From Darksidea phi (lineage: Eukaryota > Ascomycota > Dothideomycetes > Pleosporales > Lentitheciaceae), in the NCBI GenBank assembly GCA_030770425.1, contig JASJFT010000039.1:1-64000 (forward strand): 64,000 nucleotides of DNA, in the 5' to 3' direction. The translations under genes and the position numbers were made by a program. The number at the start of each line of letters is the position of its first letter. The first letter of the stretch is position 1. Of this stretch, positions 1 through 9,592 are shown piece by piece. The notes beneath the pieces were generated by a model that saw only the letters and a list, made by a program, of their open reading frames with translations, made no database searches and was not told the origin of the DNA.

Positions 1-3000
1 GAGGATCCGAATGGCTGGCGAACGCCCTGGTGATCAAGGCGGCAATACAGGAGTAAGGGGGAGGGGGGGCCGGCGGACTAGCAATACGTCAGTGAACATG
101 CGACTGTGGCGCAGGATGAAGAGAGTGGAGCGAGAAGGTTGCTTACGTTTCGTGCCAGAATCAGAAAAGTTCTCCAATTGCTTGAACCGTCAGTGCTCAG
201 TAAACGTGCAGGGTAACAGCGCGTACTCATGTGATCAAACTGTGTGATGTTTGCCTGTGGGTCTCGGTCGAGACACCGCAGATAATGAAGAAGCCAGTCA
301 GGCTCAATGGAGCGGAAATTTTGCACTGCCCATTTCGCAGCTACCGGCGCGTTGTAGAGGAGCCACTTCTTGAAATCATCGTGACCGGTCTCACCTCGCA
401 ACGCTTCGCGAGAGGTTGCCAACAGGGGACATTCGACAAAAAGATGATAGACTGTCTGCTTTGCATGGCCGCATAAGCAATACGGACTCTGCACAGCCTA
501 GATGTTGTCAGTGAGCTACTTCATAGCAATGGAGTGTTTTATACCTGGATCTTGTGAAGGTAATCACGGAGACGTACGACTTCCGTTCTTATGCGAATAA
601 GCGCAATGCTTTCCAGACGTGTTAAACCGTCGTGTATGCGAACGTTTTCTATGCCCCATGGCCCCAGGGCTGCCACCGGCGGATGCTTTCGTTGTGCCAT
701 TTCCGCACGAGTCGCATCCCAAGCTGCGCACATCGTATCTAGGGCTCTTTGGTTGCATATATTATCAATGGACTTTGAGCGAGCCCTCTCGTCATCCAAC
801 TTCAGCTTGTCTAAATGCTTATTTCGAGCTGCGTCTGCAAGACGTTTGAGGAATTCATCCCTTGATATTCGAAGGGTCTCATATACGGCTGCCATGCGGT
901 GCGAATATGGTTCCGGTTGTAGCGTTCGAGATGGAAGGAGGCCGCTGTAGCCGCAGCGGAAGATGTCCGCTCGGGCGTTCTCAATGGTCTGCCAGACTTC
1001 TTTCCCGTTCAGTTTCGTCAGCATAGCAATGGAACGCCTCGACAGCTCTACGTCGATGTTATATATGCACAGCTCCTTCTCCAAATAGGCGATTTTTGTC
1101 GGGCTGTGAGCACCCGCGATGAGGCGTAGGAAATGTGCTTGGACTTTGGCGAGCTCGTATCGATGCTTGCCGAGGAGTTTACCTGGACCGTCTGGAATGT
1201 ACCATACTGGACATGCGTAGGCAATGGACGACAAGACCATGGAAGTATACATCTGTCGAGCTTTGTCAAGGTTCAAGCCATGCTCAGACCCAAGAACTCG
1301 TTTCATGATTCTCTTGAGCGGAGCGACCTTTTTTTCCAGGATCTATTCAGAGTCATCAACAAGCTGCAGTTTCAAATCACGTACGACTTACATGCTGTAT
1401 GTGATCATTCCAGCTGAGTCGTGGATCTAGCACCACGCCCAAGACCTTCATCCCTCCCTTGCGGTTAGGCTGTTTGTTGAAACCTTCAATGAGCGGAATC
1501 AACTGCGCCTGGATCTGGTCAGACGTGGTTAAGGACCTCGTGAAGTTCATGACATCCAGCTTGTGCGCCCCGAATGACATTCCACTGGGCGTAGCCCACG
1601 CCATACACGTCTGGAAGTCCGCAGCAAGGTTGGCACAGTTCGTTATGAATGATTCGGCCGTTTCGATAACGTACGTGTCATCAGCGAAAGCAATCACATG
1701 TCGACACGTGCCTCCGATCGGTCGTGGAACTGCAAGGGCTCTGAGTAAGGGTGCAGTGAAAAGCAAGAAGAGGATCGGTGACATAGGACTGCCCTGTGGG
1801 ACACCGGAGGATACAAAATAACTACGAGACGTGTATCCGGGAATACTGATTGTGGTGGTCCGATTCGTCAGAAAAGAGTGAATGATGGCGATAAGACCAG
1901 TCGGTACGTTCATCTCATGAAGAAGTTGTAGCAACCGTTGACGATTCACGCGATTGAAAGCTCCAGACATGTCAAGACTCAGGATGCTGACCACCCAGCC
2001 AATCGACCAGGCTGCCCTGATGATCATCTCCATGAATAGCAGGCCGGCGGTGGTGGTCCGTCCAGCAAAGGCCATTTGTGTTGGTGGAATGAGGTTGAGC
2101 TGCATCGCTATCTTTGTTAGTCGCTGTGTGATTATTTTCTCTAAAATCTTGCCAATAGAGCATAAGAGTGCGATGGGTCTCCAGTTCTTTGGCTTCGAGA
2201 AGGGACCTTCTTTCTTGCGTAAGACGATAGTTTTAGCCTCCCGAAAACGGGTTGGGAAGTAGCAAAGCTTCAAGCAGGCATTGACTGAGCAAGCACGGTG
2301 TAAGCAATGTGTACAGTGGGACCTACAAAGAGACTGCCGGAAAATAATGAAACGAAGGATCACTTACAAAATCGTTCCAAGTGAGGGACGATGACCTCGC
2401 GTAATGTCTTCAGAAATATATTGGGAATACCGTCATCTACGGTGGCTCTAATCTTAGGCATTTGCTTGATCAGCTCGTCAAGCTCGCCGGGCTTGAGTGG
2501 TTCGCAGAAAGGCAAGGACTGCTCGTCGATCGGAAACGGGAGATCTAGTCGAGTGGACTCTGCCGTTTCTTCCGGGGTGACCAGCAGCAATGTCCGGGCG
2601 AGACAATCGCACTGTTGCTCGGGAGCAGAGTGAGTGATCTTGTTCGGGGCTTCGCCTTCTTCCAAAGATGACATATGGGCGGACTCCTTCGCGTGCTCCT
2701 GTTTCTTAGTCCACTTGTACAGTCTCGAAAGCCCACGATTATCTCGAAGCGACCGTGCAACGAACGCGGACCATGCATTCTCTCGCTCAATTTTATGAAG
2801 CTCACCAGCCATAAGCTCAAGCATGTTGAGTCTTTGCCTTAGCTCTGGCGTGCGAAAACGTCTCCAATCGCGCTCGCATTTCCTCACTTCCTTGAATGCA
2901 AACCTGCTATTAATAGACATAGCGGGGAGAGATCGCTGGGGTGATTCAACGATTGGGACATGTTTTTCCAAGCTACGCAAGAGCACCGCGTTGAACTCAA

Positions 3001-3906
3001 CCAGCCAGTCATCCGCGCCCTTCTCCGTGCTCAGGTCCCACTGTGCAGACCTTTGGAGGTCCTCACTAACACTGCGCTGGACCTCTGCTTTGTCCATCTT
3101 GTTCCAGCGGCGTGTAGCGAAGATCGTTCGGTTGGGGCCTACCTCAAGAACGAGCTCCCCGGGGGTATGGTCGGACCTTCTCTCTTTTTCATTCTTTCTA
3201 GGCCATGACAGAGAATTGAGGAGGCGATATCTTGCCCTTGAGCTAAGACCTAAGAGCAACGTCAGAAATACAGACATGCGAGAATTAAATGGCAAATGGT
3301 CAACGTACCAGGAGTAATGAGCACTAGATCAATTGTGCTCCAGATGGAAGAACCTGGGGCCTTCTCCCAGGTTCTAGCTGCCCTTGGGGTGAGCAATATC
3401 ATCTCTTGCTCTAGCGCTTCGAACAGTTCTCTGGCCTGCGGCTCGGTATCCGAGGCCTTGACTTTGTGTCCTCCCCACCAGTAATGGTGCAGGTTGAAGT
3501 CGCCCAAAAGCACATGCTGTCCCTCACTCTCCATTATCTTGACAATGTTCATGATCGGTATTCGCTTTTCGCAGTTGTAGATGTTGTGGTAATGGATGAC
3601 GTCGCATTCTGTCTGGATGGTAAGGGTGGCGTACAAGTCATCATGACAAGTCGCCTTCCAGGAGGAGGGGTCCAGCTCCTTGCGGACATAGAAACAAACG
3701 CGGTGTGTGTCAAAAAATTCAAACGCCAACTGATAACCGGGAGAAGAAATGGGAGGTGTGCCGGGTTTTGTACCTGTTGCGGACGATATGTCTTCCAGCG
3801 CAACAATGTCCACCTTCTGGTCGTTCGCGAGTTTGAGAAACCAGCTCTGCACGTCCTGCGTGGCGCGCACATTTAAGTGCCATGCTTTTAGCGAGTTTTC
3901 GGTCAT
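1..3906 (-). CDS. LINE ORF2: APE endonuclease, reverse transcriptase, CCHC; five introns; partial at left edge
   Basis: Minus-strand exons are 3906-3309, 3249-2368, 2284-1392, 1342-545, 497-147 and 77-1. Intron lengths are 59, 83, 49, 47 and 69 nt, all GT-AG, most with a CTGAC/CTTAC-like branch site. Reading phase is preserved at every junction, giving at least 1,199 codons. Endonuclease motifs are LNVR, GDFNLHHYW, STIDLVLITPG, and after intron 1 the SDH motif. RT motifs include NWRPIALL, LDMSGAFNRV, SSGVPQGSPMSP and FADDTYV (the catalytic pair is DD). The terminal knuckle is CLCGHAKQTVYHLFVEC, directly after intron 4. If intron 5 is not spliced, the protein stops at 78; if it is spliced, the frame stays open to the window edge. 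The alternative explanation, a series of frameshifts, fits poorly because each break has splice signals at the exact junction. Confidence 0.85.
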
Positions 3907-5963
3907 TGAGGACGGTCGGAAGAAATCTGAGGCAAGACGCTTCCACCATCACCGGAAGAACGGATGTCTTGACCATGAGCGACGCCATCATCGACGGCGG
4001 AGGAAGGTTGCTCATTGCTGGTTGCGGGCTCATCGGGCTCCTCCAGGAACATGAACATGTCGTCGGGTAAGGCCGCTGGTACTTCCGGCACCTCTACATC
4101 AGAATCGAGCAACCCTGCACTACCGACTTCGGGAGCGACCTGTGCCAACATATCGGCAACTGCAAAGCGCACATCTACACCGGGCGGCATGTCTTTCAAA
4201 GCGCTCAGAGTGGCTTGCATCCGGCTAAGGGCTCTTTTGGACTGTGCATGGCTCATCGGCTGGGCGGGTTGAGGTATTTGGCCGGGTATAGCCTGGGATG
4301 AGAGAGCAGGGCTGTTGCCGGTGACCGCGTCTGATTGTGGCGTGCTGCTGGAGGGAGCGATGGGCTCATAACCAGAACCGAGCTTGCGCTTCTTTGATGG
4401 GCGGGCTGTGCTATGTTGGCAGCTGGATGCGACGACGACGGAGGCTTGGCTTTGAAATGTGGGCGGATTGGGTGACGACTCTATGGGTGGGGAGAAATCG
4501 AACTGCGGAGTTGAGAAAGGTGAAGGTGACGCGACACTGCTTAATGGCCTGTTCCTGGGGACAGGCGAGGGCACGGACTGTGGTGGCGCTAGCGAACCGA
4601 TTGACACGGGGGCCACGGGTTTGAAGAAAGTATTGATTGACGGCGTTCGACTGGGAGAAGAGGCTGGCCCGACGGGCGACGGGCTCGCGGCACGAGTACA
4701 GGCACCGGGAACGTCTTCCCGAGCCCTTGGTGGGCGTCCTGGGCGCTTCTTTGCTGCTGCTGCTGCTGCCGCCCCCAGAGCACGACCTCGCGTCTCATCG
4801 GACTCGACAATAACGTAGCCCTCGTCGTCCATACGAGGTCCGTTACGCATCCAAGATGCGCCCCGCCCCCGGCGTGCATACATCTTCTTGCGCGCCTTGA
4901 CTGTGTTCGGGTGCTGACAACTTTCATCGGTGGGCCGATGTTTCTTCCCGCAGTTGACACACTGGATGGCCTGAGGCTGTCTAGAGCAATCTTTGATGTT
5001 GTGGTCTTGAGCACACCAACCGCAGCGATCAGACAAGCCTTTCTTGTGTCGAGGGCACTGGCGGCTTCCGTGACCGACTTCAAAGCATTTATAGCAGAAC
5101 ATCGGGTCGAAATCGCGCTCCCAAGCCTCGACATGGTATAGTCGGGCTTCGTGTCTAAACCAACCGTACTGTACTAGCCTCCTGGCATCCGTTATATTGG
5201 TGAAGTGAACTCTCAGATTTCCATTACGAAAACTCGCATCGGCAATGTGAACCTTGTTATCGTCGGACCACTGACGGAGGTTACCGCGAAGCTCGGCACT
5301 GGTTGGCCTCCACGGATTGAATCGCACTCCGTGGACGAGGACAAGATAATGGTTGTCTTGGAAGTTGGCCTTTTCCCGGAAATCGAATAACTTCGCGAGG
5401 TTGGAAGAGAGCACTGCCTCTTCCTCCCTAATCATGTCACGCTCTTTCTCCGTCCTGGTGAACAGTTCCAGCACGTTAGATTTCGGGAGTTCGTGTTTTG
5501 CGATAGCCGTAACATTCTTCCACGGAGGACCCAGGCTGTGTAGCTTCTGTAGGATATCGTTGTAGCCTTTAAGACACGCCCAGTCTTTGTGATCGACAAC
5601 GATCCGAACGGAAGGGGGCCGCGGGACTTTTTCCGGGTTCCGAGAGCCACCTGCGGCGTGTGCCCCGTTGCATGGCGTGGCGCACTGGATCGACTCTATG
5701 GCAGCTTGTTGTGACTGAATCATCCCTTTCAGATCCAATAGAACTTCCATGCATGAAGGTTCTTTGCGAAAGCGTGCATCGATCTGCTCTCGGATTTCTG
5801 CAGCCAGTTGTTTAGCGGCGGATGCATCGCATCGGTCTAAAGGCTGTGCGAAGACGTTTTCAATCTGCGAGATCTTCAATTTGATAGAGTCCTCGAGCGT
5901 AGACTGAACGGGAAGTGGACCGCCATCGTTAGCTTCGGCAAGTGCGCACGTGCAAGAACACAT
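3903..5963 (-). CDS. LINE ORF1, Gag-like zinc-knuckle protein
   Basis: An uninterrupted frame of 686 aa from the ATG at 5963; a slightly longer frame would need a TTG start. The N-terminal half has a helical region. Around residues 290-360 there are three successive CCHC-type knuckles (for example CYKCFEVGHGSRQC, then CGWCAQDHNIKDC, then CVNCGKKHRPTDESC). This is the usual arrangement for nucleic-acid-binding ORF1 proteins of Tad-like LINEs. The C-terminal 300 residues are rich in Pro, Ser and Ala and contain an AT-hook-like KKRPGRPPR stretch. The stop codon TGA overlaps the ORF2 ATG as ATGA at 3903-3906, suggesting termination-reinitiation translation of ORF2. A candidate 5'-leader intron (5975-6061) lies just upstream. 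Confidence 0.88.
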   Translation of the reverse strand: MCSCTCALAEANDGGPLPVQSTLEDSIKLKISQIENVFAQPLDRCDASAAKQLAAEIREQIDARFRKEPSCMEVLLDLKGMIQSQQAAIESIQCATPCNGAHAAGGSRNPEKVPRPPSVRIVVDHKDWACLKGYNDILQKLHSLGPPWKNVTAIAKHELPKSNVLELFTRTEKERDMIREEEAVLSSNLAKLFDFREKANFQDNHYLVLVHGVRFNPWRPTSAELRGNLRQWSDDNKVHIADASFRNGNLRVHFTNITDARRLVQYGWFRHEARLYHVEAWERDFDPMFCYKCFEVGHGSRQCPRHKKGLSDRCGWCAQDHNIKDCSRQPQAIQCVNCGKKHRPTDESCQHPNTVKARKKMYARRGRGASWMRNGPRMDDEGYVIVESDETRGRALGAAAAAAAKKRPGRPPRAREDVPGACTRAASPSPVGPASSPSRTPSINTFFKPVAPVSIGSLAPPQSVPSPVPRNRPLSSVASPSPFSTPQFDFSPPIESSPNPPTFQSQASVVVASSCQHSTARPSKKRKLGSGYEPIAPSSSTPQSDAVTGNSPALSSQAIPGQIPQPAQPMSHAQSKRALSRMQATLSALKDMPPGVDVRFAVADMLAQVAPEVGSAGLLDSDVEVPEVPAALPDDMFMFLEEPDEPATSNEQPSSAVDDGVAHGQDIRSSGDGGSVLPQISSDRPQ

Positions 5964-5974
5964 GACGGTCAAAA

Positions 5975-6061
5975 CTTGTTGAGTAGGTCAGGAAGTGTTG
6001 TCCAACAACCTTGAATGGATGTTAGACAAGATATATACAGTAGATACGACATGGGACTTAC
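5975..6061 (-). other. Candidate 5'-leader intron of the LINE
   Basis: On the minus strand GTAAGTCCC begins at 6061. A CCTGAC branch-like site and an AAG acceptor end at 5975, 11 bases before the ORF1 ATG. The 87-nt size fits fungal introns. It affects no coding phase, so support is weaker than for the ORF2 introns. Confidence 0.3.
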
Positions 6062-7920
6062 CGAGATGCAAATGCAAAAAGGTAGAGAGTCAGAGGTTGA
6101 AAGGTAGCCAGGCGGTATCCCAGAGGTAGCTCAGAAGATCTCCCGCAGAGGCGATACGCTCGAGAAAGTTCGCGGAAGTTCAGTGCTCGATCAACACGAT
6201 TGGTGGGCCAAGTCCTAGCACTGGACTGCACAACCTTTCAACTCGATTGCGAATGATTAGCTACGGTCTAATCGAGATCCTCAGCTAGAGAAGACCTCTT
6301 TCCACCTCTGTTTATGTTCAAATTGGCGTATAGATATCCATGATAAACCCAATGTCAGACCATCTTTCGCTGTAACGGGTTGTTTCAGTGATGAGATCCG
6401 GAATCAGAATCAAATAACTGAGCGAGAGAAAATCGGAACGGGGCCAAACACAACCTATCCTTGATGAAATACATCAGGGTGGGAAGTGAGATAAGTAAAA
6501 GCAGAAACTAGAGCGAGGTATTTATAAAGGGAGACGCTTTTCGACCCAAAATGCTACAGTGGGAGCGCTCTCCAAAGTTGCAGGGGCATGTGAAGCATGG
6601 CTCCACTCAGCGCCGTATGTCCGATGGCGTTTTACACTACTCACGCCACGATTACCAAAAGAAAGGCACAAACCTGATCACGAGGTCAGCATCCGTCGAG
6701 GAAACCCCGCCTGAATATCCCGTAAGTGGGTAACAATGACTCGTTGCAAGGTGATAAACCTGCAATCTTCTTTGCACTTCGGGTTCGGGTTCTAAAAGTT
6801 CCGTAGAGAGGCTGGGTGGCTTACGAAGATAGCCAATGAGCATAGTTCCGGATGTGGAGACCGCCTCTATTATCACTATGTGATGAGGTTGCGCTTTTGT
6901 GAGACTTGACATGGATCCTTCTAGGGTGCAAGTAGAGATTACTTTTACCAAGTGTAGTAAGGCTGCCAAACTGATGCTCATGTCGGGCCCTTGCCGTGGC
7001 ATGTGTGGGTACCGATCCATCATGCCCAACTGTGCGCCCGGAATGAATGCCTAGCGGCCGTGGCACTTGCGGCTGATACCGTCTTAACCCGTATATTTAT
7101 GCGCATTTATACGCATCCATCGAAATCCACAGGGGCCGCTACGTACGATTATTGACGCCTACCACTATGGTGCAGCAGAATTCTACTGTGCTTGCAAGGG
7201 GAAATTTTCTTGTTTTAGCGTTTTATCCCAATCTCACTATATATAGCTCTCGTCCGAGCCCAATGCGCAGGGGCCGTTGTGGCGTGAGTTTCGGATCCGG
7301 TCACATTAGAACCCATCCGAATCTTGAGGCTTTTCACAGAATTTCTCGCGACAGTATTGACTGCAAAGGCACAAATATATCAGCCCTTTGCTCATCTGTC
7401 AACAGTTCCGCCAACTCATTTAGGGGAACATCAGGGGCTACTCCTGCGTCTCTTCATTTTCGGCAGGTGGTCACGAGTACGTATCAACAAACTTTGTTCT
7501 TTACCGCCGCATAAACTTTGGTCATGCGCTATAAAGCCGAGCTAGTTGACTAGATGTGCCGCCCACGTCAGCTGTCAAATGTTGCATCGCCAAAATTATC
7601 TAGTTCAGACAAGCCACTTGGTTTAGCTACTACCAAGGGCCGATCACGGCATGGTTATATATTGATCGACATGGCAAAACGGATGTGATTCCTGGTTCTG
7701 CTTGCATTAGTGTTTGAGGGTACCCCTAGTTCTAACAGCACTTGGCTGCCTCCTGAGTCCTTAAGCTTGTGTTCACTTTCATCTTGCATATGGCGTACAC
7801 CTAAAAAGTACATTAAGCCCACTCTTCCGATAACAACTTGCGATTAGACGCAGGGTTTCCCTTTTATATTTCACTGTCGTCTCCTTGCCCGCACCACTCC
7901 TACCACTTCCCACTGCGAAA
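6062..7920. other. Gene-poor interval
   Basis: Only short, uncharacteristic frames on both strands (for example 6652-7029 minus and 7152-7514 plus), with no recognisable domain, signal peptide or conserved motif. It may include the LINE 5' region and the promoter of the gene at 7921. Confidence 0.5.
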
Positions 7921-8974
7921 ATGCCGGATGAAGAACAAGCTTCCCTTAGTCAGTTACCACTTGAACAGTTGCGTATTCAGATCAATGCTTTGAGGGAAAG
8001 GCGAAAAGAAACCGCTGTTCGGATGCAAGGGCTGAAAAGTGTGATTCAGAGCTTGGACCGCAGCATCGAGGTGTTTTTGGGTATCATAAAGGCTAAAAAA
8101 AATGCAGCTGCCGTGCTGAACGAGACCCCGGCAGAAAGCTCAAACGTACAAACTTCAGCCAGCCCGCGACCAGCTACATATGTCGCGCCCACATCACCTT
8201 CCACCGCAGAGTCATCAACAAGTATAGTCAGTCCGAATTCCAGCGGCGATGGGATCCCTGAGGCCCCGAATTTGAGTTCGCCGGAGGACACGAACGTGCC
8301 TTCAAGTGCAAGCGTTCCATGCACTTCATCGGGTACAGTCAACAACATATCTCCTCAAGCAAGCAAAGATGTACGCTTGCTTGTAAGCAGATTCCTACGC
8401 AATTAGCAATGCTAACATGAGGTAGGTTGAGGCATCGAAAGAGCCCATGGCTATTTATTCCACAACGGTGACGCAAAAGGAATGTGTAAGTCAATCGCAT
8501 TTCGCACTTGGGACTCTGACACTAACATCAATTCAGAAAGATCTTGAGAATGACAGCGATGCTGAGTCTACGTCAAAATACTCCGCTGTCCCGGACGAGG
8601 CGCTCGTTGCCGCAGAAAAAGCCACCGTTGAAGCAGCCGCCAACGGAACAGCCACGAGTGCGGCCACTGGTAGCGACACGGCAATCAGCGAGGCAACGCC
8701 GCGTCAATCGACGAGTGTCATGGCAGGTCCAAGGGATCCAAAGCCCTTTAAGCTCACCAACTGGCTCCATAAGCCGAAGCCTGTTGCTTCCGAGGCTGTT
8801 GTGCCAGCCGCCGTCAAGAACACTGTAGTGCAACAGCCCAAGACTACTCCATCATCGACGCCTATTACTGTGAAAAAGAGAGGAAGGCCGCGCAAATCTA
8901 CTCTGCCACCTAAGCCTGGTGCTGTGGAAACGAGAAAGCGAGGAAGGCCGGCCAAGAAGCCGCGTCAGGTGTGA
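7921..8974 (+). CDS. Coiled-coil protein with two C-terminal AT-hooks
   Basis: Exons 7921-8370, 8426-8485 and 8537-8974 give 315 aa. Both introns are GT-AG with textbook branch sites (GCTAACAT at 8411 and CACTAACAT at 8519) and phase 0. The start at 7921 is the first ATG; the frame upstream has only a TTG. Residues about 5-60 form a charged, leucine-rich coiled coil. The middle is low-complexity Ser/Thr/Pro/Ala. The C-terminus holds two AT-hook cores, KKRGRPRK and RKRGRPAK, separated by about 14 residues, which bind the minor groove of AT-rich DNA in known proteins. I do not recognise a named family. A chromatin-associated role is inference from the hooks. It stands alone between the LINE and F-box genes. 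Confidence 0.7.
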
Positions 8975-9592
8975 TTTGATCGCTTTGAGATTGAGACTAC
9001 AGATCAGTTCAATTTAGGCTAGTAACTCTATTTGATTTGGATTTGCATAGTGGGGGTCTCTTTACAAGGTCCGCACGAAACACAGTAGGAGTTTGTATAC
9101 AGTAGAGGTGCTATACCTACACCTTATACACGATAATAGAGCTGTAGAGCTGTACACAGTACTGTCGATCGTGAGCGACGAGGTGATGTTTCGAACATTG
9201 AGGCGCTGGACGAGAAACGACATGTGATGCCGAACCATAGAGCGTTGGGAGACCAACAGCGGTAGCGATGAGTTAGCGCACCCACACTACCACCCACAGT
9301 ATAAAAATTGCCTACGATTATACCAGTATCCCACTTCTATCTATCTCTTATACCCGGCCAGCTTCCTCGCCTCTTTCTCAAACTTACCACATCATGTCTT
9401 CGCCAACGATCGTTCGCCTGGTCCTTTAGAAGGACAGTAGATTAGACTACAACTCGGAATTCGAACACGACGCTTTGGTTCCCGAGATATTATCACGTTA
9501 GCGATGAAGCGTAACTATGTGGCGGTAAGATTCTGTTCAAACATGTGCCGTGGGAGCGGTTGGCGACTCTAATTTATACTCAACACTCGAAG
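8975..9592. other. Intergenic, no gene seen
   Basis: Short frames only. It contains repeated small words such as CTGTAGAGCTGTACACAGTACTG-like stretches near 9140, but no clear repeat unit. Confidence 0.4.

Larger units (their letters stand above)
1..6061 (-). mobile_element. Tad-like non-LTR retrotransposon (LINE), 3' end off the window
   Basis: The element lies on the minus strand. A zinc-knuckle ORF1 (3903-5963) is followed by an ORF2 with APE-type endonuclease, reverse transcriptase and a C-terminal CCHC knuckle. This order is that of Tad/I-group LINEs of fungi. I see no RNase H domain between RT and the terminal knuckle. ORF1 ends and ORF2 begins in the same four bases (ATGA). ORF2 becomes one frame only if five short GT-AG introns are removed. 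The 3' end and any target-site duplication lie left of base 1, and the 5' end is not defined; 6061 is only the start of a candidate 5'-leader intron. All long frames are open, so the copy does not look heavily mutated by RIP. Confidence 0.9.

Noticed and set aside
539..1306. Separate minus-strand gene
   Set aside because: It is an internal exon of LINE ORF2; both ends fall at splice signals and phase matches the neighbours.
4589..5134. 181-aa minus frame over ORF1
   Set aside because: Frame shadow of the LINE ORF1 zinc-knuckle region.
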